A DNA stretch of 64,000 nucleotides, taken from positions 25,830 to 89,829 of the forward strand of contig CATXDC010000013.1 in NCBI GenBank assembly GCA_958366985.1. Reading direction: 5' to 3'. The position numbers and the translations under genes are program-made. The notes beneath the pieces were generated by a model. The model was not told where the DNA came from and searched no databases. It saw only the letters and a program-made list of their open reading frames with translations. Positions 16,476-23,660 of this stretch are shown here, piece by piece. The stretch comes from an uncultured Oscillospiraceae bacterium. Lineage in GTDB: Bacteria > Bacillota > Clostridia > Oscillospirales > Acutalibacteraceae. How positions within the stretch are numbered: the stretch's first letter is position 1; every line of letters begins with the position of its first letter.

Positions 16476-17646
16476 TTATTACTTCATCTCCTTTTTTTGT
16501 TACTGTACCATCGGGATTCAGTGAATAATATTCTCCACGGATTATGCGCTTTTTACCTTCATCGTTAGGCAGATGAGGCAAATTGAACATTTCCATAACG
16601 ATGTCAAGATTAAATACGCCTCTGTCTAACATCTCTCTGGCCAAATTGCGTTTCTCGGTTGTACTTAGATATTGCAATCGGTTTGCAGTAAGCATAAGTT
16701 CCGATCCGCTTGCTCGCTCCCGCTCCGTGAATAACATTTTTGTAACGACATCTGAAAACTGTATAGAAAAAGGCTCTATTGCGCCTTCATAAAAAGCTGA
16801 CCAGGCGTCGCCGTAGACTTTGTTTTGAAGCACCTCTTCATTGACACCGAAATAATCAAATACATTTGTCTTTATCTGCGCCATCTGCTTTTCATCCACA
16901 ACAAAAGGTGAACTTTTGATTTGCTGAATATTACTGTAAGTGTTGGGAAAGAGTAGCATTCCGCCTTCGCTGCTTCCAAAGCTGCTTTTGTTGAACCGCT
17001 TTCTCTCTTTTTCTATATCTTCAGGCTTGGCAAAGTTATTCATCTGTGCCATAAAGCGGAATGTAGCTGAATTTTTAACGCCCTCGCCTATGCCCTGATT
17101 TTGCAAATTGATTAGCTCCATTGTGGGATTAAGAGCGGCATTATCTTCGCCGAAAAAATCACTGCTATACTGAAACTTCGTCATAATCCCGCATGAGCTT
17201 ACAGGTATTGCAACGGTATCGGATGACATAAAGCGATATTTAAGCCACGGCTCTGACGAATACTGAACAATCTCACAGGTGGACGGCAATACCGGATATA
17301 TTCCGTTTGGCTGCCCGAATTCATCATATATGGGTACAATAAATGCAGTGTTCTGAACATCCAGCATTGTGGACAGCCTATAGAGAAACTGTCCCCAGGT
17401 CTGGAACTCATTAGGACCAGTTTTAAGTTTTGTTTGGAGCTTCGGCTTTGCACTGCCTTTGATTTCCACGGCAAGTTTGCTTATATGGATTGCTCTTGCA
17501 TGAATGGCAGCTCTCACAAGCTCTTGCTCATACAGCCTGCCGCCCCATGAGGTAAACACCGGGGTGTATGCGTTGAACGTCTGAAAATAGCCTTCAGGCT
17601 CCGGCGGCTTTGGGCTCTTTTTAAAGATTTTGTCGAAAAGGCTCAT
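16456..17646 (-). CDS. Portal protein (HK97 family)
   Basis: 396 residues. Motifs include VRAAIHARAIHISKL near residue 45, the LDVQNTAFIVPIYDEFGQ block and a helical LTANRLQYLSTTEKRNLAREML tail domain. It forms the dodecameric DNA channel at one capsid vertex. It lies between the terminase (with one small ORF between) and the protease. Confidence 0.92.
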   Translation of the reverse strand: MSLFDKIFKKSPKPPEPEGYFQTFNAYTPVFTSWGGRLYEQELVRAAIHARAIHISKLAVEIKGSAKPKLQTKLKTGPNEFQTWGQFLYRLSTMLDVQNTAFIVPIYDEFGQPNGIYPVLPSTCEIVQYSSEPWLKYRFMSSDTVAIPVSSCGIMTKFQYSSDFFGEDNAALNPTMELINLQNQGIGEGVKNSATFRFMAQMNNFAKPEDIEKERKRFNKSSFGSSEGGMLLFPNTYSNIQQIKSSPFVVDEKQMAQIKTNVFDYFGVNEEVLQNKVYGDAWSAFYEGAIEPFSIQFSDVVTKMLFTERERASGSELMLTANRLQYLSTTEKRNLAREMLDRGVFNLDIVMEMFNLPHLPNDEGKKRIIRGEYYSLNPDGTVTKKGDEVISEQPKE

Positions 17647-17650
17647 TGTT

Positions 17651-17941
17651 TCACTTCCTCTCTGAGAATTTAATTCCCAAGTTCGGCGGAACGTACTCTG
17701 CTGTACAAATGGAAGGTATTACAACAACCCCGCTTCCCGCCTGTTCACGGATCTTTTTCTCGATTTCCTCCGCATGCTCTTTTGTGACCATACAGTTAAT
17801 ACGTACAACAAGATCTCCTCGCTTTTCTTCGAGCAGCTGGCACCATCTCATGACCGTTCTGAGGCACTTTTTTGTTGGCTTGGCATTCTTACACCATCCG
17901 GTAGCCGCCGGACATACTTCTGTGTACTGACATTTACTCAT
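17651..17941 (-). CDS. Small Cys-containing protein between terminase and portal
   Basis: 96 residues. The N-terminal third has a cysteine cluster (C-X5-C-X6-C-X8-C-X7-C) that could bind a metal or form a compact fold; the rest is mixed charged sequence. It starts inside the terminase 3' end (8-bp overlap) and ends 4 bp before the portal ATG, so it belongs to the late operon. I do not recognise a family. A role in packaging is possible from position only. Confidence 0.6.
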   Translation of the reverse strand: MSKCQYTEVCPAATGWCKNAKPTKKCLRTVMRWCQLLEEKRGDLVVRINCMVTKEHAEEIEKKIREQAGSGVVVIPSICTAEYVPPNLGIKFSERK

Positions 17942-19583
17942 TTTTTAGCTGTACTCCTATCTCTGAATAATATTTCTGCCTTACTGTCATCGTGTCCAGT
18001 AAGGCAGCTGTGCCGTCAATGTGGTCATTGGCTGACAATTTAATAAGCTTGCTTCTCCCGCTCTCTGCTTCGGTTTTAAGGGCAGCGTTGAGCAAGTGAA
18101 CTTTTAACAAGTCATTATCTCCGATGCAGAAAGCTCCGTCTCTCATGAGTCCCTCCGTCTCTCTGATTACAGGCGTTAAGTTGAAGCCCTGAAAAACGTC
18201 GTCCATGTGAAAGCCGTATTGCTTCATATCCTGAACTAAATACTGGCTTGAATATCGGTCATATCCTATTTTCAGTGGATATATTTGATACTGTTCTATA
18301 AGCGACTTGAACCAGTCTAAACAATCGTGATAATCGACAAAGTTATCACCGGAAAGCTTCAGAATACCTCTTTGAACATATGCCGCATATGGCAGTCCAT
18401 CTCGTGCGGTAGCTTCTTCCAGCTTTTCAGCTGGGAGGAAAAACTTTGAAAATACATAAAGTTTATTTTTCTTCTCTATAACTGCACAGCATGATGTAAG
18501 GTCGGTAGTCCTTGAAAGGTCAATACCTCCGACGCAGTAGCAGCCTCTGAAGTCTTCGAGGGACAGAGAGCCACCGGAAGCCCGCTCCACGGCATCGGAA
18601 GGAAGCCACGCCTGGGAGCTGTTCTGCTTTATGTTGCAATATTTCGTGAGAAACTCCGCTTTTTTGCTGAGGCTTTGCTCAGCGACTGCTATCTCCTCTA
18701 TGAGATAATCAACAGAAACAGACACACCCAGGTTGGGGTTTGATTTTCTCAGCTCGTTAATGTCATTCCATTTTTGAATGTCGTCTATCATGTAGAGGAA
18801 TGGCGCAAGGCGACGCTCTTTTGAATCGCCCAGGAGAAAACGGGTAGAACGCTTTATAAGTTCGTCATAAATGCCCTCATTGATATATCCAGATGTAGAT
18901 ATTGACAAAATAAGCGGTTGTTTACGAGCTCCGAGAGCGGATTTCATTACCTCATATTGCTTGAGCCCCTGATCTCCCGGCCATGAGGCTATCTCATCAC
19001 ATATAGTAAGGTGCGGATTGAATCCGTCGGACTTCTTGGCGTTGAACGCTATTTTCTTAACGGAGCTGTTCGTTTCCTCTATGTAATAATCTGATTTACG
19101 CTTTTTAATGAGCTGAGCAAGCTCAGGCTCTTTCTGTATAGTCTGCCAAAAGGCGGAATAAACAAGGTCAGCTTGGTCAAGCTTTGGAGCTACGCAAAAT
19201 ACTTTTGCTCCGTATTCACCGTCAAGATAGACGCAGTATGCGATAATAGCAGCAGCAAAGAGCGTTTTGCCGTTTTTACGGGATACAACAATGACGATTT
19301 CACGGAATTGCCGTAAACCATCAGCTCCGACGATGCCAAAAATAACCGAAACACAGGCTTTCTGCCACAGTTCCAGTTTCAGCAGGTCATCTCTGCCCTC
19401 GCAATGATGACAAAATGTTTCTATGAATTTTATTGCTCTATTCGCTTTCTTGGGGTCAAAGAAAAAGGACTGATCACTCAGCCCTTTGACAATATATTCA
19501 TAAAAAAGTAAAATCCATCTACCTACGACAACAGTGCCGTCTTTCATTGCCTGATAATAAGCAAAGATGTAATTAACCATCAT
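17934..19583 (-). CDS. terL: Terminase large subunit
   Basis: 549 residues. The ATPase domain shows an atypical Walker A (VVSRKNGKT, about 100) and Walker B (LTICDE, about 190) followed by motif III ILSISTSG. The C-terminal nuclease domain has Asp residues in GGIDLSRTTDLTS, YDRYSSQ and the final NDHIDGTAALLD. It drives ATP-dependent packaging and cuts concatemers. It overlaps the small-subunit gene by 11 bp. This terminase family usually pairs with P27 small subunits and HNH nucleases, as found here. Confidence 0.94.
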   Translation of the reverse strand: MMVNYIFAYYQAMKDGTVVVGRWILLFYEYIVKGLSDQSFFFDPKKANRAIKFIETFCHHCEGRDDLLKLELWQKACVSVIFGIVGADGLRQFREIVIVVSRKNGKTLFAAAIIAYCVYLDGEYGAKVFCVAPKLDQADLVYSAFWQTIQKEPELAQLIKKRKSDYYIEETNSSVKKIAFNAKKSDGFNPHLTICDEIASWPGDQGLKQYEVMKSALGARKQPLILSISTSGYINEGIYDELIKRSTRFLLGDSKERRLAPFLYMIDDIQKWNDINELRKSNPNLGVSVSVDYLIEEIAVAEQSLSKKAEFLTKYCNIKQNSSQAWLPSDAVERASGGSLSLEDFRGCYCVGGIDLSRTTDLTSCCAVIEKKNKLYVFSKFFLPAEKLEEATARDGLPYAAYVQRGILKLSGDNFVDYHDCLDWFKSLIEQYQIYPLKIGYDRYSSQYLVQDMKQYGFHMDDVFQGFNLTPVIRETEGLMRDGAFCIGDNDLLKVHLLNAALKTEAESGRSKLIKLSANDHIDGTAALLDTMTVRQKYYSEIGVQLKNE

Positions 19584-19920
19584 TCTTCAGCTGCTCAAGC
19601 TTACCTCCTTTTTTGCTTGGCGGTGTCAGCTCGTTAAGCTGTTTTATGATAGCCTGATAGTTTTTATCAGTAGAAGTAAAGAGCCGTGCCGATGGTCTTT
19701 CCCGCTCATAAGGCTCTGTTTTTTCGGACTGAGAAAAGAGCTCTGTTTCGCCTTTCTCCTGTATATCTTCCCAAAGCTTATTAAGGCGAACACGCAGCCT
19801 TGCAGCCTGCACAATAAGTCCCTGAGCTACCGCAAATTCGTTTGGCGGCAAATTCTTGTAAATCCTGGTAAGTCTGCGAATCTCAGACTCTTCCGTAATT
19901 TCTTTTGGTTTCTTCGGCAT
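19573..19920 (-). CDS. terS: Terminase small subunit (P27 family)
   Basis: 115 residues with the helical arrangement of P27-type small terminases: LPPNEFAVAQGLIVQAARLRVRLNKLW, then TSTDKNYQAIIKQLNELTPP. It recognises the packaging site. SD GAAAGGAGCG lies before the ATG. The upstream non-coding stretch to the HNH gene is the expected place for cos. Confidence 0.86.
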   Translation of the reverse strand: MPKKPKEITEESEIRRLTRIYKNLPPNEFAVAQGLIVQAARLRVRLNKLWEDIQEKGETELFSQSEKTEPYERERPSARLFTSTDKNYQAIIKQLNELTPPSKKGGKLEQLKNDG

Positions 19921-20030
19921 ATTCTCGCTCCTTTCTTTTTGGGTAGGGGGTCACGTGCGCCCGGAGAGGAATTTTGTACTCCACCCACCGGTCTCCTGAT
20001 ATGCTTGTATGTTTTCCGAATGGGGGGAGG
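19921..20030. other. Candidate cos/packaging-site region
   Basis: Short non-coding gap between the HNH nuclease and small-terminase genes, with GC-rich blocks (GGGGGTCACGTGCGCCC and TGGGGGGAGG) unlike the surrounding sequence. In phages with this HNH-TerS-TerL order the cos site usually lies here. The exact nick positions cannot be read from one sequence. Confidence 0.4.
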
Positions 20031-20318
20031 TCAGAGAGTAACTCTTCCGAACTCATCAACTTTATATCTCTTTTTATTGCCGTGAGCTTTACCGTGACAA
20101 TCTCGACATAGCAGCTCAAGGTTGTCCCATGATAGTGTAATATTCGGGTCACTAATGTTCTGCGGTGTAAGTGGTGTCTTGTGATGGACTATCTCACCAG
20201 GCTTATATATTCCTGCTCTCAGACAATTCTCACACAGCCCTGTCACGCTCTTTATATATGCGCTTCGTGTGTGCTGCCATTGTTTAGATTTATAGAAAGC
20301 GGCGGCAAAATCTTTCAT
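20031..20318 (-). CDS. HNH endonuclease
   Basis: 95 residues. The HNH core is CENCLRAG, then the catalytic IVHHKTPL and LELLCRDCHGKAHG, with paired CxxC zinc ligands. In this terminase class the HNH protein works with TerL to make the cohesive ends. I use the ATG at 20318 (SD AAGGAGG) and not the ORF limit at 20351. It is the first gene of the late block as presently arranged. Confidence 0.9.
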   Translation of the reverse strand: MKDFAAAFYKSKQWQHTRSAYIKSVTGLCENCLRAGIYKPGEIVHHKTPLTPQNISDPNITLSWDNLELLCRDCHGKAHGNKKRYKVDEFGRVTL

Positions 20319-20352
20319 ACAGCCTCCTTGTAATTGATTGCAAAAAGACATG

Positions 20353-20386
20353 AAAAAACCGCCGAATGTGTACGGCGGTTAAAAAA
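20353..20386 (-). terminator. Intrinsic terminator just upstream of the HNH gene
   Basis: Stem AACCGCCG/CGGCGGTT (20357-20364 with 20373-20380) and a T6 run on the minus strand. An A/T tract on the other side gives weaker bidirectional potential. It stands across the path of minus-strand transcription into the late genes, 35 bp before the HNH start. Confidence 0.7.
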
Positions 20387-20423
20387 TGATTTTTAATTTT
20401 TAAAAGAAATCTTTGGAAAAGTG

Positions 20424-20452
20424 TTGATATATAGTGCACTATATGATATAAT
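20424..20452 (+). promoter_or_regulatory. Strong promoter with palindromic operator in the spacer (cassette 1)
   Basis: TTGATA (20424-20429), 17-bp spacer, TATAAT (20447-20452). The spacer region holds the perfect 16-bp palindrome ATATAGTGCACTATAT (20429-20444). A repressor bound there would block RNA polymerase. The ribbon-helix-helix protein at 20843-21019, third gene of this transcript, is the obvious candidate; that link is inference. Confidence 0.75.
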
Positions 20453-20470
20453 ATAATCACAGTAAAGGAG

Positions 20471-20617
20471 GTGAGAAAGATTGAAGCTAAGGACTTGATA
20501 ATGATTGCTCTCGGAATATGGTCAAACATCATAGCAACAATAGCTTTGATACATACCGTTAAGAGCAACAAAAAAACCGCTAAACGAAAGCCGACCAAAG
20601 CCAAACGTAAGCGGTAA
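20471..20617 (+). CDS. Small basic membrane peptide (cassette 1, gene 1)
   Basis: About 45-48 residues: a single hydrophobic helix (LIMIALGIWSNIIATIALIH) followed by a strongly basic tail (KKTAKRKPTKAKRKR). Such architecture recalls holin-like or type I toxin peptides, but I cannot place it in a family. The start is uncertain: the AAAGGAGGTG SD overlaps the GTG at 20471, the best-spaced codon in frame is ATT at 20480, and the first ATG (20501) is too far. Transcribed from the promoter at 20424. Confidence 0.55.
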   Translation: MRKIEAKDLIMIALGIWSNIIATIALIHTVKSNKKTAKRKPTKAKRKR

Positions 20618-20679
20618 CACTGAGGGAACGGGGTGAGAAATCACCCCAAGTACCTTCACCCTTAGTATAATCTAAAGTC

Positions 20680-20841
20680 ATGAAAAAATCAACTGTATTG
20701 TCTATTTGCTTTTGTGCCTGTTGTCTATGTGTGGGACTTCTGACAGAAGGATTTTCGCAACTTCTATTTTTTACAGCTTCCGCAATATGGGCAGTGACGG
20801 CTATTGCTTCCGTACTTTTAAGAAAGAGAAAGGAAAAGTGA
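20680..20841 (+). CDS. Small membrane protein (cassette 1, gene 2)
   Basis: 53 residues from the ATG at 20680. Two hydrophobic stretches (LSICFCACCLCVGLL and FFTASAIWAVTAIASVLL), four Cys in the first, and a basic tail (RKRKEK). The SD is weak. Its stop lies 1 bp before the ATG of the RHH gene, so the two are co-translated. No family recognised. A GGGGTGA-gaaa-TCACCCC hairpin (20628-20645) lies between gene 1 and this gene, without a T run. Confidence 0.5.
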   Translation: MKKSTVLSICFCACCLCVGLLTEGFSQLLFFTASAIWAVTAIASVLLRKRKEK

Positions 20842-20842
20842 C

Positions 20843-21019
20843 ATGAGCGACGATAAATACACCGCACAAAAAAAGTATCTCGAAAAGCGCAAACAGCTCC
20901 GTGTATGGCTTGACGCTGAAAAATATGAAACTTTTAAAGAAGCTGCTGAAAAAAACGGCGCTTCTGTGTACAGCCTTATAAACAACTTTGTAGATGAATA
21001 TCTCGAAAAAAATAAATAG
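20843..21019 (+). CDS. Ribbon-helix-helix (Arc/CopG-like) regulator (cassette 1, gene 3)
   Basis: 58 residues. A beta-strand segment KQLRVWLDAEKYETF leads into helix-turn-helix-like KEAAEKNGASVYSLINNFVDEYLEK, the pattern of small RHH DNA-binding proteins. It probably dimerises and binds palindromic DNA. It is preceded by AGGAAAAG and follows gene 2 with almost no gap; a terminator starts 12 bp after its stop. The likely target is the palindrome in its own promoter at 20429-20444. Confidence 0.75.
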   Translation: MSDDKYTAQKKYLEKRKQLRVWLDAEKYETFKEAAEKNGASVYSLINNFVDEYLEKNK

Positions 21020-21030
21020 TTGTGCAAAGT

Positions 21031-21060
21031 AAAACCCGCTCTGATGATGGAGCGGGTTTT
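21031..21060. terminator. Terminator of cassette 1
   Basis: An 11-bp perfect stem AAAACCCGCTC/GAGCGGGTTTT around an 8-nt loop, T run on the plus strand and A run on the other. It closely resembles the terminator of cassette 2 (22047-22075). The truncated HTH gene on the opposite strand abuts it directly. Confidence 0.85.
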
Positions 21061-21262
21061 CGACTTGGCGGTCAACTACATCCTTCCCCTTTTTTAAGGT
21101 GCCCGAAATGTCCGAATACTTATTCTTCCAATCGTTTAATGTGCTTCTGCTGATTCCTATTTTATATGCAATATCTTCATCGGCTAATCCATCCCTCGCC
21201 CACCCTTCTATAAGCAGCAAGTTTTCAGGTTTGAGCCACTTCTGATATTTGCCTTTTGCCAC
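21056..21262 (-). pseudogene. 5' fragment of a phage helix-turn-helix protein, cut off by cassette 1
   Basis: The frame starts MAKGKYQKWLKPENLLL and carries an HTH (GLADEDIAYKIGISRSTLNDWKNKY). The family, as I remember it, continues after KKGKDVVDRQVEN with a long C-terminal half. Here the sequence after VEN reads directly into the terminator of the opposite-strand cassette, so only about 69 residues are original and the following open frame is antisense to the RHH gene. The full-length family lies near phage terminases and is often called a terminase-like or transposase-like HTH protein. Confidence 0.7.
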
Positions 21263-21672
21263 TTTTACCCGCTTCTTAAAATGTTAAAAACTTACGAAAT
21301 CTGTTAATTGATAACATTTAAATAAATATCTATAATTTCTTAACAGTTTTCCACAAATCAATAAATCAATTTAAGTAATTTTGAATTTATTAATACTTTT
21401 AAAGAAGAAATCAGCTACATTTGTGGCAAAAAATAAACATTTTGTAAAATTTACTGTAACCCCTGTGTAGTAATTTGAAAAAATGTGATACAAATTAATT
21501 TGTAAACTCTTATATATGCTATGGTGCTACCTGGGCATAACCGAGCCTTTTCAACTCAATTTTAATCCGATTTTTCTATTACAAAGCGAAATTCGATAAA
21601 GTGAAAACCGCTCTCGGCTCTGCATAAAGTTTTCAAAAATATTGCACAACATTACAATGACAAGGAGGCAAT
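21263..21672. other. 410-bp AT-rich non-coding region before cassette 2
   Basis: No convincing ORF on either strand. It contains a perfect 16-bp palindrome TACAAATTAATTTGTA (21489-21504) and possible short pairing between CCGAGCC (about 21540) and GGCTC (about 21615). A strong SD (AAGGAGG) sits at the right end for the next gene. The palindrome may be an operator and the stretch after it a long 5' leader; no consensus promoter could be assigned. Confidence 0.4.
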
Positions 21673-21948
21673 ATGTTAATAAAATTTAATGGCAATCTTA
21701 TTTTGATCGATTTTTCTAAAGGCAAAACCATTTGTGAAAGTACTTCAGTTTGTTCTTTTGAAAATGAACGTTCTTCAGACAAAAAAACAAGAAAGCCCAA
21801 GGGGGCAACCTTGGACCTTCTTGTTTTAGCCGCTATAATTGCGCTTTGCTTTACGGCTTTAGTGATCTTTATCGGTTCCCCAAAAATCTGTCTCGAATTT
21901 TTGAAAACCATCCACATTGTTATTGAATATTTATTGTCAATAACGTAA
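21673..21948 (+). CDS. Small membrane protein (cassette 2)
   Basis: 91 residues: a polar N-terminal half (LIKFNGNLILIDFSKGKTI, then a Lys/Arg-rich segment SSDKKTRKPKG), a membrane helix (LLVLAAIIALCFTALVIFIG) and a short C-terminus. The SD AAGGAGG lies 5 nt before the ATG. It is oriented opposite to the surrounding late/early genes and ends in a terminator almost identical to that of cassette 1. No family recognised; likely a moron gene expressed from the prophage. Confidence 0.6.
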   Translation: MLIKFNGNLILIDFSKGKTICESTSVCSFENERSSDKKTRKPKGATLDLLVLAAIIALCFTALVIFIGSPKICLEFLKTIHIVIEYLLSIT

Positions 21949-22046
21949 AATGTGAAAAACATAATCACCATTTTATTTTACTATTTTTGGTGAAAAAAAA
22001 CAATAGGTATATAAGTAATTGTAATGTTTTGCACTATTTAGATGGA

Positions 22047-22075
22047 AAATCCGCTCCTTGATTGGAGCGGGTTTT
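22047..22075 (+). terminator. Terminator of cassette 2
   Basis: CCGCTCC-ttgatt-GGAGCGG stem with TTTTCTTCTTTTT following. Shares its arms with the 21031-21060 terminator. Confidence 0.8.
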
Positions 22076-22132
22076 CTTCTTTTTATCTCAGATTATATTA
22101 TAGCAGAAACAAAAGTAACAGAAGTAACAAGT

Positions 22133-22537
22133 TTATTCATTTGCGTCTTTGATATGCCTATAACATATCATTTTAACGCTGGCTTCTGTATTGTTTCCTC
22201 CTACGCTGGCAGCAACCTGACGCCATGGAAGACCATTTACAAAACGAAAGATGAATATCTCTCTTGTGAGGCTGTCATCAATCTCGGTGATATATCTCAT
22301 AAGGCGGCTGCGCTCATAGATGCATTGCTGCTGTTTCGCTGCTATGATTGCTCTTAGGTCGATAATATCAGCTACGGATGATTCTATCTTATTACCGTAA
22401 GTAGTGCTCCTGGGCATACCTGAGAGGTTCGGAGAGGACGGAGAAGCGAGCTTTGCTTCCAGTTCTTCGAGGCGGCGGCGGTCGTTTTCTATTTCACGGT
22501 TGAGGTGGTAAAGCTGTGATAATTCTTTAAGGGTCAT
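22133..22537 (-). CDS. Phage late-gene regulator with sigma-region-4-like HTH (ArpU/RinA-type)
   Basis: 134 residues. A coiled-coil N-terminal half (LYHLNREIENDRRRLEELEAKL) and a C-terminal HTH (DSLTREIFIFRFVNGLPWRQVAASVGG), which resembles sigma-70 region 4. Proteins of this type, last in the early operon, activate late transcription. It is directly upstream, in transcription direction, of the cassette region and late block, so the late promoter or an antitermination site should lie within reach. Confidence 0.72.
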   Translation of the reverse strand: MTLKELSQLYHLNREIENDRRRLEELEAKLASPSSPNLSGMPRSTTYGNKIESSVADIIDLRAIIAAKQQQCIYERSRLMRYITEIDDSLTREIFIFRFVNGLPWRQVAASVGGNNTEASVKMICYRHIKDANE

Positions 22538-22564
22538 TTATCCCGCTCCTTTGATTCTCGTTTG

Positions 22565-23107
22565 TTATACTTCACATATTAATGCAACAGGTAAGAAATC
22601 AAGATACACGCAGCCTTTGTCGGCTTTCATTTTCACCTCATATTCTTTAATGTTAGCAGCTGTGATATATTTGCGTCCGAAGCTTTGCTTCATATACTTC
22701 CACTCGTGCCACGGAATAACGAAACAGCGGTCTTTGATACTTATCAGGACAAAGCAAAGGGCGCCTAAAGCATAATGCATACTTAGAGCTTCAGCCTGAG
22801 CAAGAGTTAACCGCTCCTGCTTCATTGTGTCTGAATCTGTGTGCTTAGCTTCAAATACTATCGCTCTGCCGCCGGCGAGTGTGCCTTTGTAGTCGGGCTG
22901 GGCGGCAGCTGTGTATATTGCTGTAAATTTGCCCTGCCTGTCCGCTCCGCTTATGGGACGCATAGGCTCTGGTGTCTTTTCTATGTACGCAAGCTTTCTG
23001 CTTTTGTACACTTCGCAGGATGCTTCTATAAGCTTTTCGAAGGCTGCTCCTGATGCACGGGAGCGGGAACCCATGAGCTGTTTTTCAAAAGACGGTAATT
23101 TGTTCAT
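22565..23107 (-). CDS. RecU-like Holliday junction resolvase
   Basis: 180 residues. The catalytic core is readable: an early SRASGAAFEKLIEASC, then AAQPDYKGTLAGGRAIVFEAKHT, with the D and E-x-K of the restriction-endonuclease-like fold. A typical C-terminal W block follows (FVIPWHEW). RecU resolves four-way junctions; in phages it supports recombination and concatemer processing. The start overlaps the preceding gene by 4 bp. Confidence 0.9.
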   Translation of the reverse strand: MNKLPSFEKQLMGSRSRASGAAFEKLIEASCEVYKSRKLAYIEKTPEPMRPISGADRQGKFTAIYTAAAQPDYKGTLAGGRAIVFEAKHTDSDTMKQERLTLAQAEALSMHYALGALCFVLISIKDRCFVIPWHEWKYMKQSFGRKYITAANIKEYEVKMKADKGCVYLDFLPVALICEV

Positions 23108-23646
23108 CCTTCTGCCACCTCAAAATAGTGCCCTACAAGCTCAGAGGCTTTGTTCTGCAGAGGCTGCTCGGAATTGCGGGTACATATGTAAAGTATCCCT
23201 TCCTCTATGTAGTACTTGTCCTTGAAAACCTCCATATTGATTTTAAACGGGATAGGATCTTCCTTTGTGCCTGTGTGGGTTTCGTCTATACGCTCGAAAA
23301 TGGATTCTGTGCCTTGTCCCGGTATCCAGTTAGGGAGAAACTGCTGTTCGGGTGGTATAGTCTTGTAGAGGTCATCACCATAAGTGAATTTATATCCAGC
23401 TTTTTCCGATGTAAACTTAGTGTCTACAAGCTCCTGCCATGTGGGATAGTATGACTTCATGCGCAGTGCGGTGTTGTCATCCACAGATAACGTGTTTATC
23501 TGCTGCTTAGCAAATAAGGTGAATACTTCAGATTCAGTGAGAGGACGTTGCCTTTCCTGTTTCTCATATTCCGCTTCCATTCTTTCGAGTTCCTTTATTT
23601 CTTCTTCGGTCATATCTCTTGGTATGCCATTAATCACAATTTTCAT
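23104..23646 (-). CDS. Phage tail-associated/carbohydrate-binding-type protein (putative)
   Basis: 180 residues from the ATG at 23646 (SD GGAGG). It has a charged N-terminal helix (EEEIKELERMEAEYEKQER), the phrase TLFAKQQINTLSVDDNTALRMKSYYPTW and a C-terminal block with EDPIPF..MEVFKDKYYIEEGILYICTR. From memory this pattern belongs to small proteins that follow tail-fibre genes in Gram-positive phages and contain a chitin-binding-like W/Y domain. Here it directly follows the collagen-like fibre gene. Function is not established. Confidence 0.6.
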   Translation of the reverse strand: MKIVINGIPRDMTEEEIKELERMEAEYEKQERQRPLTESEVFTLFAKQQINTLSVDDNTALRMKSYYPTWQELVDTKFTSEKAGYKFTYGDDLYKTIPPEQQFLPNWIPGQGTESIFERIDETHTGTKEDPIPFKINMEVFKDKYYIEEGILYICTRNSEQPLQNKASELVGHYFEVAEG

Positions 23647-23660
23647 ACTCTGTACCTCCA

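Noticed and set aside
16020..16568. Plus-strand ORF of 182 codons across protease and portal genes
   Set aside because: Crosses the overlap of two well-supported minus-strand genes; no SD or recognisable motif.
20290..20604. Minus-strand open frame over cassette 1 start
   Set aside because: It covers a promoter, an operator palindrome and a terminator and has no SD; composition follows the antisense of the plus-strand genes.
20580..21056. Extended minus-strand frame joining the HTH fragment to downstream sequence
   Set aside because: Beyond residue 69 it is the antisense of the RHH gene and a terminator, with Phe-rich composition typical of a shadow frame.
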